Below, in pieces: positions 1 to 5,240 of a DNA stretch of 9,879 nucleotides. The stretch is from the NCBI GenBank assembly GCA_021790625.1, contig JAJYGL010000095.1, positions 1 through 9,879 on the forward strand, written 5' to 3'. The notes under the pieces are model-generated. The model saw only the letters and a list, made by a program, of their open reading frames with translations, was not told where the DNA came from and ran no database searches. The stretch comes from Pseudomonadota bacterium (GTDB lineage: Bacteria > Pseudomonadota > Gammaproteobacteria > Burkholderiales > Sulfuriferulaceae). The translations under genes and the position numbers were made by a program. The first letter of the stretch is position 1, and every line of letters begins with the position of its first letter.

Positions 1-116
1 AGTTGCGGCGGCAGTTCTGCAGAATAGATGGAAGCGTGCGCGTGCGCTCCCGCCATCAGCAGGAGCGGCATCACAAAAAACAGGCTGACCAGATGCTTGA
101 AAATAAAGTTTCTCAT
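1..116 (-). CDS. N-terminus of an exported or membrane protein, probably a nos-cluster accessory gene (partial)
   Basis: An open frame begins with ATG at 116 and runs off the left edge, giving 38 residues. The start MRNFIFKHLVSLFFVMPLLL is a classic signal peptide or first membrane segment: two basic residues, then a long hydrophobic core, then small residues (MAGAHAHA) that would suit signal peptidase I. The mature part begins with ASIYSAELPPQL. It lies on the same strand as nosZ and downstream of it, where nos accessory genes (nosR, nosB, nosD and others) are usually found. A secreted start followed by an 'LPP-L' segment is compatible with NosR, but this is too little to assign. The ribosome binding site is poor: a GGAG lies about 13 nt before the ATG. 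Repeat copy 1 fills the gap to nosZ, so the gene may be partly uncoupled from the nosZ transcript. Confidence 0.6.
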   Translation of the reverse strand, partial: MRNFIFKHLVSLFFVMPLLLMAGAHAHASIYSAELPPQ

Positions 117-193
117 AACGAAATGCGATCTCCACCCCTGAAAATGTCTCCTGCCCCGCTAAGGAACCGCTGATCTATTCCTCCATGAGCCGC

Positions 194-296
194 GTTGCGG
201 CCAAATCGGGAAGATCGCGACGCGCGCGGCGCAGGTCGTAGCCGGGACTACGATGCCAAGCCGCGCAAGGAAGCGAGCACCCGATTTGGCCGCAAC
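194..296. repeat. Long internal hairpin of element copy 1
   Basis: GTTGCGGCCAAATCGGG at 194-210 pairs perfectly (17 bp) with 280-296. Nested inside are GCGCGGC (224-230) with GCCGCGC (260-266), and TCGTAG (236-241) with CTACGA (248-253). Together they make an imperfect stem of roughly 100 nt in either strand's transcript. Only the first arm survives in copy 3, with substitutions, and the structure is absent from copy 2. Confidence 0.8.
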
Positions 297-360
297 CCGC
301 ATGGGACGGGGCTTGGCGGGCGAACTGCCGCGTTGTGTCTCTTGTCAAGGAGAATGACCC

Positions 361-389
361 TTGACTGCGAGCCACGCCTTGCATTTCAT
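361..389 (+). promoter_or_regulatory. Promoter-like sequence inside element copy 1
   Basis: TTGACT (361-366), a 17-bp spacer, then TTTCAT (384-389). The -35 matches 5 of 6 consensus bases, the -10 only 4 of 6. The same arrangement is present in copy 2, where it points at fpr. Here it would read into the 3' end of nosZ as antisense. Functional only by inference. Confidence 0.25.
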
Positions 390-551
390 CCCGCCAGACC
401 GCCGTCGCGACCATGTGGGAATAGATCAGCGGTTCCATAAGCGGGGCAGGAGAATAACGGGGAATACCCGAAGCCAGAATCCATCTTGATCCCATTTGTG
501 CGCAAGTGGCGATCAGGTATCCATCCGGGTTCCTGACCGTACGATTGCCGG

Positions 552-2519
552 TTATGCTTTTTCCACGAGCATACGGCTGCGCATTTCCAGATGGAGAGCA
601 TGGCAGAAATTGGTACAGTAGACCCAATAAACGCCCGGTTTGTCGGCTTTGAAAGAAACCGACTTGGTTTGCTGGGGGTTGACGACAAAATTGATGTCGT
701 ATTTGGGGATTGCAAAGCCGTGCGTCAGGTCCTCCACCTTATCGAGATTGGTAAGAATGATCGTAACGTCATCACCCTGTTTGATGGTGAATTCCCGCAA
801 TCCGAATGCAGGCGCCTGCGAAGTGAGATGCACAGTCACTTTTTTGCCGGAGCGCACCACGCGGCAATCCTTGGCATCTTTGACAGCGAGCGGATGCTCG
901 TTCAAATCATTGATCTGCTTCGTCCGGATGAGGTCGCGTTTGACGATGATGGCGTCATGCGGCTCCGGATGGGTGGAATGGTCGGCGATCAGGCGCATTT
1001 TGTCACCGCGAATATCGATGAGCTGCCCGCTGTCGGGGTGTCTTGGCCCTACCGGCAGAAAGCGGTCCTTGGTGAATTTGTTGTCGGAAATGAAAAATTT
1101 GCCATCCACATCTTTCGTCTCGCCCATCGAGGTAAAGCCATGTCCCGGCTGGTAATGCACGTCTATGCGATCCAGTATGGGATCCACTTTGCTATTACCC
1201 TTGAACTGGGCTATTGATTTTTCGATATCCCATTTGACGATCTGGCTGTCGAGAAACAAGGTGGTGTACGCGTTGCCTCTGCCGTCAAATCCGGTGTGCA
1301 GCGGCCCGAGACCAATTTCCGGTTCGGCTACGACGGTATCGCGAGGATCCTTGAACCCACCATCGAACCACTTGTGAACCAATGCAAGGTCGATCACGGT
1401 GGCCGTGGGAGAGAGTTTACCGGCGCAGATGAAATATTTCCCATCCGGCGTCGCGTTGACCCCATGGGGATTTTTCGGAACCGGCACATAACAGGTCAGA
1501 GAAGTCTTGGGATCCGGATTCGCTGCCTTGGTGCCATCCACTACGGGTACTTTGGACGTTCCAATGGTGAAATATTTGCCTGCCTTGACTGCCGCTTCGA
1601 TCCGCGCAATGTTAAAAAACACACAGGCATCCCGTTCGGCCGCCATCATTTCTTCGTAGGTCACGCCATTTTCGGTATTGTACTGATTGGATGCGGCCAG
1701 CGTGCCGTCATACGAAGTGGCAATCAGATCGAGGTTGCCATCGATCTTGCATTGCCAGAGCACATCCATGCTCTCCGAACCGACGCAGGTCAGCATGCAA
1801 TAATATTTTTTCGGATCGTTTTCATCCCTGCCGTCGTTTGGCTGGGGAATGTGGAATTCCTGCCCCAGAAACACGCGGGTCGTGTAATTGATCTTCGGAT
1901 CGACCGGATCGCGTTTGTCAGGAAAGATGCCGTGCGTGCCCTGTACGTTCGGAATTTCGACAATCTTGTCGCAGACCATATAATCCAGACGGATCCGCGC
2001 CATGCGGCCATGTATTTTGTCGTTCACGAACAAGTATTTGCCATTGTATGTACCATCCGTGTAGGAGCCGTGGACATGGTGGGTATCCCCAGTCTTGTAT
2101 TTCGGGCTACCGTCCGGATGTGTGCCCATGATCGCTTTGGATTCATTGGTGATTCCCCAGCCGCTTTCACAGTCGATGTTGAACACCGGAATGCGTTTGA
2201 GAGTACGGCCGGATGGCAGTGCGTAGACGCGTACTTCGCCGGAATGGCCGCCGCTGGAAAATTCGTAGTATTCATCCAGCTGACCGGGCGGGACTTCGAA
2301 TTCGCCATATGTTACGGCGGACGATGCGCTGGCGGTTGATCCGCCGGTTTTCCCGGCGCCAGTCAATGCGGCGCTTTTTTCTTCGTTTTTGCACGAGGTC
2401 AATCCAACAGACAGGCCGGCTCCGGCAAGTCCGACCAGTGCGGCGGTATTCAAGAATTTGCGTCTGCTTACATCCTGGAGATTGGGTGTTTCTTTGCTTG
2501 TTTCATCATTGGAAGTCAT
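552..2519 (-). CDS. nosZ: Nitrous oxide reductase NosZ
   Basis: Periplasmic multicopper enzyme that reduces N2O to N2, the last step of denitrification. From the ATG at 2519 it is 655 residues, normal for the family. The start is supported by AGGGG eight bases before it; an in-frame ATG at 2594 would only add a poor 25-residue leader. The N-terminus has a Tat motif SRRKFL (18-23) and a hydrophobic stretch ending LTSC (40-43), which also fits a lipobox. All seven expected CuZ histidines are present: H147, H148, H196, H352, H408, H460, H521 (in DTHHVH, THG, PHG, PLH, GHG, EPHD). The C-terminal cupredoxin domain has the CuA ligands H600, C635, C639, H643, M646 in WVYCTNFCHALHLEM. The catalytic core looks to me closer to clade II NosZ than to the Pseudomonas/Paracoccus type, although the Tat leader is usually a clade I trait. 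An FNR-like box lies upstream at 2678-2691. Confidence 0.97.
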   Translation of the reverse strand: MTSNDETSKETPNLQDVSRRKFLNTAALVGLAGAGLSVGLTSCKNEEKSAALTGAGKTGGSTASASSAVTYGEFEVPPGQLDEYYEFSSGGHSGEVRVYALPSGRTLKRIPVFNIDCESGWGITNESKAIMGTHPDGSPKYKTGDTHHVHGSYTDGTYNGKYLFVNDKIHGRMARIRLDYMVCDKIVEIPNVQGTHGIFPDKRDPVDPKINYTTRVFLGQEFHIPQPNDGRDENDPKKYYCMLTCVGSESMDVLWQCKIDGNLDLIATSYDGTLAASNQYNTENGVTYEEMMAAERDACVFFNIARIEAAVKAGKYFTIGTSKVPVVDGTKAANPDPKTSLTCYVPVPKNPHGVNATPDGKYFICAGKLSPTATVIDLALVHKWFDGGFKDPRDTVVAEPEIGLGPLHTGFDGRGNAYTTLFLDSQIVKWDIEKSIAQFKGNSKVDPILDRIDVHYQPGHGFTSMGETKDVDGKFFISDNKFTKDRFLPVGPRHPDSGQLIDIRGDKMRLIADHSTHPEPHDAIIVKRDLIRTKQINDLNEHPLAVKDAKDCRVVRSGKKVTVHLTSQAPAFGLREFTIKQGDDVTIILTNLDKVEDLTHGFAIPKYDINFVVNPQQTKSVSFKADKPGVYWVYCTNFCHALHLEMRSRMLVEKA

Positions 2520-2605
2520 TATTATTCCCCTGGGTTGAAAATCCGATTTAAGAAACCCCTGCACGACTGGGTCGATCGGGTTGGCCTGCAACACATGGCC
2601 GCCGT

Positions 2606-2631
2606 GTCAATTTGTTGCTGCGTCAATTTGT
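2606..2631. repeat. Direct repeat in the nosZ leader
   Basis: GTCAATTTGT occurs twice, at 2606-2615 and 2622-2631, with a 16-bp period, just downstream of the predicted nosZ start site. Flanking GC-rich bases (GGCCGCC before, GCGGC after) could add a stem in the transcript. It could be a second regulator site or part of an RNA leader structure; no function is recognised. Confidence 0.5.
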
Positions 2632-2649
2632 CGCGGCAGCCTGTGCGGT

Positions 2650-2691
2650 ATAATAATACTTATGTATCCTGTATTCCTTGATATAGCTCAA
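2650..2691 (-). promoter_or_regulatory. FNR/DNR-dependent nosZ promoter
   Basis: On the minus strand TTGAG-CTAT-ATCAA (2691-2678) is an FNR/DNR-type palindrome with one mismatch from TTGAT-N4-ATCAA. Its centre at 2684.5 puts a start site at about 2643 if the site is at -41.5, the class II position. TATTAT (2655-2650) then falls exactly at -12 to -7 and matches 5 of 6 bases of the -10 consensus. The leader to the nosZ ATG would be about 124 nt. Box and spacing are visible; activation by the neighbouring regulator is inferred. Confidence 0.75.
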
Positions 2692-2717
2692 GAATAACAA
2701 GAAAGCCGGATCATGAT

Positions 2718-2731
2718 GCGGGTCGCCCCGC
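2718..2731 (-). terminator. Weak GC hairpin after the regulator gene
   Basis: GCGGG-TCGC-CCCGC forms a 5-bp GC stem with a 4-nt loop, beginning a few bases beyond the regulator stop codon. There is no run of T after it on the minus strand, so an intrinsic terminator is doubtful. Confidence 0.25.
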
Positions 2732-2737
2732 GCCAGA

Positions 2738-3364
2738 TCAATATGCCCGCAGGCGTTCGATATCCAGGATCGTGACACATTTTCCTTCCATGCGGATCAA
2801 ACCGTCGGCACTGAGGTCATGCAGAATACGGGAAAAGGTTTCCGGTGAAATGTTCAGGAGCGAAGCGATCGTCATCTTATTTGCCGGGAACTGAAAATGC
2901 AGGCTGTTTTTTTCCAGACAGTGTTCCTGTTCTTTGCGCAGCAGGTAGCCAATTACGCGCTGCGTGCAGGAATGCAAGGAATACGCCTCCACATCCCGCA
3001 CCAAGGTATGCAGTCGCATGCTTAATCCGGCCAGCATCCTGCGGGCAAATTCCGGGTTGCGTTCAATCTCGTTGAATACGGCTGCCTTGCCGACATGAAG
3101 CAAGACCGAATCAACCAATGCCTGCGATGACAGCAGGTACGGTTTTTCCAGAAACATGGTGGCCTCGCCGAAGCTGCTGCCCGGTTCGAACAGCTGCACC
3201 ACTTTTTCCATTCCCTGATGCGATGTAAAGGCCAGTTTGATCTGACCATGCACCACGATATAGAAGCCATCCGATATGTCTCCATTGTGAAAAACGGTCT
3301 CGCCGCGAGCCATCCGCACCAACCGAGAGCCCAGCGTGATGCGCTGTATCCCTTCCGTCTGCAT
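2738..3364 (-). CDS. Crp/Fnr-family regulator, DNR-like (start probably further upstream)
   Basis: Transcription factor of the Crp/Fnr family. From the first ATG (3364) it has 208 residues: an N-terminal cyclic-nucleotide-type beta-barrel (about 15-100, with GDISDGFYIVVHGQIKLAF), a dimerisation helix (about 101-135) and a winged helix (about 163-200). The recognition helix reads ISPETFSR (172-179), the PETFSR form of DNR-type nitric-oxide-responsive regulators. The N-terminal cysteine cluster of true FNR is absent, so an oxygen-sensing Fe-S cluster is unlikely. Typical family sequence continues in frame upstream of this ATG (HFLLKNIPLFSA), suggesting about 226 residues starting at the ACG at 3418-3416, which has a strong Shine-Dalgarno. 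It lies between the cytochrome c gene and nosZ on the same strand, and FNR/DNR boxes stand before both. Its likely role is to activate N2O respiration genes; haem and NO binding is known for the subfamily, not visible here. Confidence 0.93.
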   Translation of the reverse strand: MQTEGIQRITLGSRLVRMARGETVFHNGDISDGFYIVVHGQIKLAFTSHQGMEKVVQLFEPGSSFGEATMFLEKPYLLSSQALVDSVLLHVGKAAVFNEIERNPEFARRMLAGLSMRLHTLVRDVEAYSLHSCTQRVIGYLLRKEQEHCLEKNSLHFQFPANKMTIASLLNISPETFSRILHDLSADGLIRMEGKCVTILDIERLRAY

Positions 3365-3415
3365 CGCGCTGAACAGAGGAATATTTTTCAGCAGGAAATG
3401 TATCTTCGAATGGTT

Positions 3416-3430
3416 CGTGGTCGCCTCCCT
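3416..3430 (-). promoter_or_regulatory. Shine-Dalgarno and possible ACG start of the DNR-like gene
   Basis: On the minus strand AGGGAGG (3430-3424) is a near-perfect Shine-Dalgarno. Five bases later is ACG (3418-3416), in frame with the regulator and 18 codons before its first ATG. No ATG, GTG or TTG occurs in frame between this site and 3364. ACG is one transition from ATG. Either initiation is non-canonical, or the start codon is mutated or miscalled. Confidence 0.55.
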
Positions 3431-3442
3431 GATGGCGCCCTT

Positions 3443-3485
3443 GCCAACAAGACGGAACTGGCAAAGCCGATCCCGTCTTGTTGGC
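3443..3485 (-). repeat. Perfect 13-bp inverted repeat in the regulator leader
   Basis: GCCAACAAGACGG (3443-3455) is exactly complementary to 3473-3485, with a 17-nt loop that holds a small nested stem GGC-AAA-GCC (3460-3468). It lies 12 nt upstream of the regulator's Shine-Dalgarno and downstream of the cytochrome c gene. No T-run follows on either strand, so it is a poor intrinsic terminator. A leader structure or mRNA-processing hairpin is equally possible. Confidence 0.75.
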
Positions 3486-3549
3486 TGGGCGGGTTTGTGC
3501 GTCAGGCCTGTACGCCATGACGCGCCAGATCAAAAAATCTGTCCCGGTT

Positions 3550-3906
3550 TTATTGTGCGAGCACCCATCTGGCCATCGCTTCCGCATCGGCTTTCGATAG
3601 CTTCGGGTGTGCGGTCATCGGTGCACCGCCCGTTTCTTTGTTCCAGTTGCCGTTTCCGCCCTTGATGATTTTTTCGGCGAGTGTGTTGACCGTAGCGGCA
3701 GAGGCCTGGGCGCCATGATAGTGTGCGGCGACCTCTTTGTATGCTGGACCAATCACCTGATGATCGACCGAATGGCAAGTGAAACAGTCACTTCTCGCCA
3801 TGGCGCTTTTTACTTTCGGATCCCCGGCAGCGTGGGTCAGGCCGGATAATGAGAGCAGGGTCGCCGCCAAAGTCACAGTGGTTGCGACAAGATGTTTTGA
3901 CTTCAT
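3550..3906 (-). CDS. Periplasmic class I cytochrome c (c551/c552 type)
   Basis: Small monohaem electron carrier of 118 residues. The start ATG at 3906 has GGAG seven bases before it and gives a normal signal peptide (MKSKHL, then a hydrophobic core, cleavage near THA-AGD at about 26). The mature protein is about 92 residues, typical of cytochromes c551/c552. The haem motif CFTCH is at 41-45, and M97 in GAPMTAHP is the likely axial ligand; the protein ends with the usual C-terminal helix (ADAEAMARWVLAQ). It is the first gene of the minus-strand group and has a perfect FNR/DNR box at 4039-4052. This placement suggests it delivers electrons to NosZ or another denitrification reductase, by inference only; a general respiratory role is the alternative. 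No obvious terminator separates it from the regulator gene. Confidence 0.93.
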   Translation of the reverse strand: MKSKHLVATTVTLAATLLSLSGLTHAAGDPKVKSAMARSDCFTCHSVDHQVIGPAYKEVAAHYHGAQASAATVNTLAEKIIKGGNGNWNKETGGAPMTAHPKLSKADAEAMARWVLAQ

Positions 3907-4010
3907 AGAGATCTCCATAGGTACAAAAATGATATCGATAAGGCACAGCAAGGCCATCTGTTCCAGCCTTTCATAAAAAATAAAAAAGGTCGCAACCAGC
4001 TTGCTGACAA

Positions 4011-4052
4011 AATGTATCACGCAGGTTTATTTTCGTCCTTGATCTGCATCAA
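4011..4052 (-). promoter_or_regulatory. FNR/DNR-dependent promoter of the cytochrome c gene
   Basis: TTGATCTGCATCAA (4039-4052) is a perfect TTGAT-N4-ATCAA palindrome. With its centre at 4045.5 taken as -41.5, the start site is about 4004 and TACATT (4016-4011) falls at -12 to -7, matching 4 of 6 bases of the -10 consensus. The leader to the ATG at 3906 would be about 98 nt. The geometry is the same as before nosZ. Confidence 0.8.
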
Positions 4053-4066
4053 GTCTCTGACTCGAG

Positions 4067-4091
4067 CTTTTGTTCCTGTCTTTTGTTCCTG
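4067..4091. repeat. Short tandem repeat upstream of the FNR box
   Basis: CTTTTGTTCCTG is repeated at 4067-4078 and 4080-4091 (13-bp period). It lies about 15 bp beyond the FNR/DNR box, away from the cytochrome gene. It is probably a replication-slippage duplication; no role is recognised. Confidence 0.6.
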
Positions 4092-4116
4092 GCTTCTGCC
4101 CACGTCGCGCTTGGGT

Positions 4117-4122
4117 TAGAAT
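4117..4122 (+). promoter_or_regulatory. Candidate -10 box upstream of repeat copy 2
   Basis: TAGAAT matches 5 of 6 bases of the -10 consensus and points toward fpr. The sequence at the -35 spacing is poor. If used, repeat copy 2 would be transcribed as part of the fpr leader, about 180 nt long. It may be the ancestral fpr promoter. Confidence 0.2.
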
Positions 4123-4164
4123 CGCAGTTCAATGTCGCTGAAACCTTTTTTGACCATACCGCTG

Positions 4165-4284
4165 GAACTGCTGCGTTGCGTCTCTTGTCAAGGAGAATAA
4201 CCCTTGACTGCAAGCCACGCCTTGCATTTCATCCCGCCAGGCCGCCGTCGCGGCCATGTGGGAATAGATCAGCGCTTCCCTAAG
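4165..4284. mobile_element. MITE-like repeat, copy 2 (right part only)
   Basis: This 120-bp segment aligns without gaps to 322-441 in copy 1, with 8 differences by my count (about 93% identity). It ends in the right terminus GAATAGATCAGCGCTTCC followed by CTAAG. The left terminus is missing: only ACCGCTG (4158-4164), perhaps a scrap of it, abuts the segment. The element ends 22 bp before the fpr start codon, so it forms most of the fpr upstream region. Confidence 0.8.
4204..4232 (+). promoter_or_regulatory. Possible fpr promoter carried by repeat copy 2
   Basis: TTGACT (4204-4209), a 17-bp spacer and TTTCAT (4227-4232) form a sigma-70-like promoter reading out of the element toward fpr 75 bp away. 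The -35 is good (5 of 6), the -10 mediocre (4 of 6). It is conserved between copies 1 and 2. Confidence 0.35.
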
Positions 4285-4306
4285 CAAAAAAACATAGGAG
4301 TATGCA

Positions 4307-5050
4307 ATGTATACCTGGAATATTGGGAAAGTGGTTGAATACAAGCATTGGAACAAAACGTTGCATTCACTATATGTTGAATCTGACATCGAGCCATTTG
4401 AGGCCGGGCAGTTCGTGAAGGCTGCGCTGGAAATTAATGGCGAGGTGATAGGACGGCCCTATTCCTTGGTAAATCCGCCCGATAGCCGGCCATTGGAATT
4501 CTACTACATTGAAGTGCCAGGCGGCTTGTTGACTTCCCATCTAGTCAAGCTCGGATATGGTGATGAAATTCTGGTTGCGCCGCGTGCCCACGGCTTCATG
4601 ATACTTGATGAAGTACCTCGGGCAAAGCATCTGTGGCTGATGGCTACTGGCACAGGTGTCGGACCTTTTCTCTCAATCCTGGCTACTGACAAATCCTGGC
4701 AGCGCTTCGAGCGAGTGGTGCTGGTATATGCCGTGCGAACCTTATCCGACCTAAGCTACCAGGAGTGCATCTCGCAAATTTTAGTAAAACACCCGGGACA
4801 ATTTACTTTTATTCCATTTCTCAGCCGCGAACCTGCAAATTTCGCACTGTCCGGTCGCATCCCGCAGGCAATTATCGACGGCCGACTGGAAGCGCATGCC
4901 GGCATAAAAATCAGTATAGAAAACAGTCAAATCATGCTCTGTGGCAATCCGCAAATGATAAAAGACACAACCAATGCGCTGATTGAGCGCGGCTTGAAAA
5001 AACATCACCGCTTTAGTGCTGGCCAAATCACGACTGAAAATTACTGGTAA
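4307..5050 (+). CDS. fpr: Ferredoxin/flavodoxin-NADP(+) reductase
   Basis: FAD-containing cytoplasmic enzyme that moves electrons between NADPH and ferredoxin or flavodoxin, supporting redox homeostasis and reductive biosynthesis. It has 247 residues, the usual length for bacterial FPR. The N-terminal FAD barrel has RPYS (50-53), the flavin-binding RxYS motif, followed by VPGGLLTSHL. The C-terminal NADP domain has GTGVGPF (115-121) and CGNPQMI (212-218), and the chain ends in ENYW, where an aromatic residue stacks on the flavin. AGGAG lies six bases before the ATG. The gene is single, flanked by repeat copies 2 and 3, and converges on glnE. Its codon use appears somewhat more AT-rich than that of glnE or nosZ, a judgement by eye. 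I see no link to the nos genes other than position. Confidence 0.95.
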   Translation: MYTWNIGKVVEYKHWNKTLHSLYVESDIEPFEAGQFVKAALEINGEVIGRPYSLVNPPDSRPLEFYYIEVPGGLLTSHLVKLGYGDEILVAPRAHGFMILDEVPRAKHLWLMATGTGVGPFLSILATDKSWQRFERVVLVYAVRTLSDLSYQECISQILVKHPGQFTFIPFLSREPANFALSGRIPQAIIDGRLEAHAGIKISIENSQIMLCGNPQMIKDTTNALIERGLKKHHRFSAGQITTENYW

Positions 5051-5133
5051 GGGCAGAAAAGGGTTTGGGCGATTTCGTACAGCCAATCAGTAGTGTCAGC
5101 GACTTTGTCTAGACGGCAAGATAACGACTCGAT

Positions 5134-5240
5134 TTAGGAATGGGACCGCTGATCTATCCTCCATGAGCCGCGTTGCGGGTCAAATCGAGAGGATCGCGAC
5201 GCGTGCGGCGCATGTGGGAATAGATCAGCGGTTCCCTAAG
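5134..5240. mobile_element. MITE-like repeat, copy 3 (internally deleted)
   Basis: The left end (core GGACCGCTGATCTAT, 5143-5157) and following bases match copy 1 from 164 to about 233 with scattered changes. The sequence then jumps to CATGTGGGAATAGATCAGCG and the intact right terminus ending CTAAG at 5240, skipping about 180 bp of copy 1. The two ends are inverted repeats. It fills the gap between the converging fpr and glnE genes, and its right end lies inside the glnE coding frame. Confidence 0.8.

Larger units (their letters stand above)
159..441. mobile_element. MITE-like repeat, copy 1 (most complete copy)
   Basis: This non-coding element is bounded by inverted repeats with the core GGAACCGCTGATCTATTC (163-180), exactly complementary to 419-436; with the outer bases (CTAA on the left, ATAAG on the right) each terminus is about 22-23 bp. 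The interior holds a large hairpin (194-296) and then a 120-bp right segment that is repeated at 4165-4284 with 8 differences by my count. Its left part (163-233) is repeated at 5143-5215. There is no transposase and no convincing gene, so it resembles a miniature inverted-repeat element moved in trans. It separates nosZ (ends 552) from the next gene (starts 116). I do not recognise the family by name. Confidence 0.8.
147..453. repeat. Outer inverted repeat flanking element copy 1
   Basis: TCTCCTGCCCCG at 147-158 is exactly complementary to CGGGGCAGGAGA at 442-453, immediately outside the ends of repeat copy 1. The other copies lack this sequence at the ends they retain. The simplest reading is that copy 1 inserted into the loop of a pre-existing GC-rich hairpin, perhaps a transcription terminator or processing hairpin downstream of nosZ. 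The alternative is an extended terminus particular to this copy. Confidence 0.65.

Noticed and set aside
175..440. Open frames within repeat copy 1 on both strands (for example 195-440 plus and 175-627 minus)
   Set aside because: They coincide with the repeat; copies 2 and 3 break the frames by deletion and the products have no recognisable features.
454..551. Intrinsic terminator directly after nosZ
   Set aside because: Only short imperfect stems (for example CGGG-GAATA-CCCG) without a T-run on the minus strand.
1296..2339. Long open frame of 347 codons on the plus strand opposite nosZ; also 591-1217
   Set aside because: Both lie fully antisense to nosZ, which has all its copper ligands; the translated products show no domain features and no ribosome binding site was seen. 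They are shadows of nosZ codon use.
2520..2594. Upstream ATG extending NosZ by 25 residues
   Set aside because: The ATG at 2519 has a good AGGGG ribosome site and places the Tat motif near the N-terminus; the extension looks like untranslated leader.
3486..3549. FNR box for the regulator gene itself
   Set aside because: Only a half site (TTGAT on the minus strand near 3531) without a matching second half at the right spacing.
5051..5133. Terminator between fpr and repeat copy 3
   Set aside because: No stem followed by T-run found; the hairpin-forming ends of copy 3 might serve both converging genes, but this cannot be shown.
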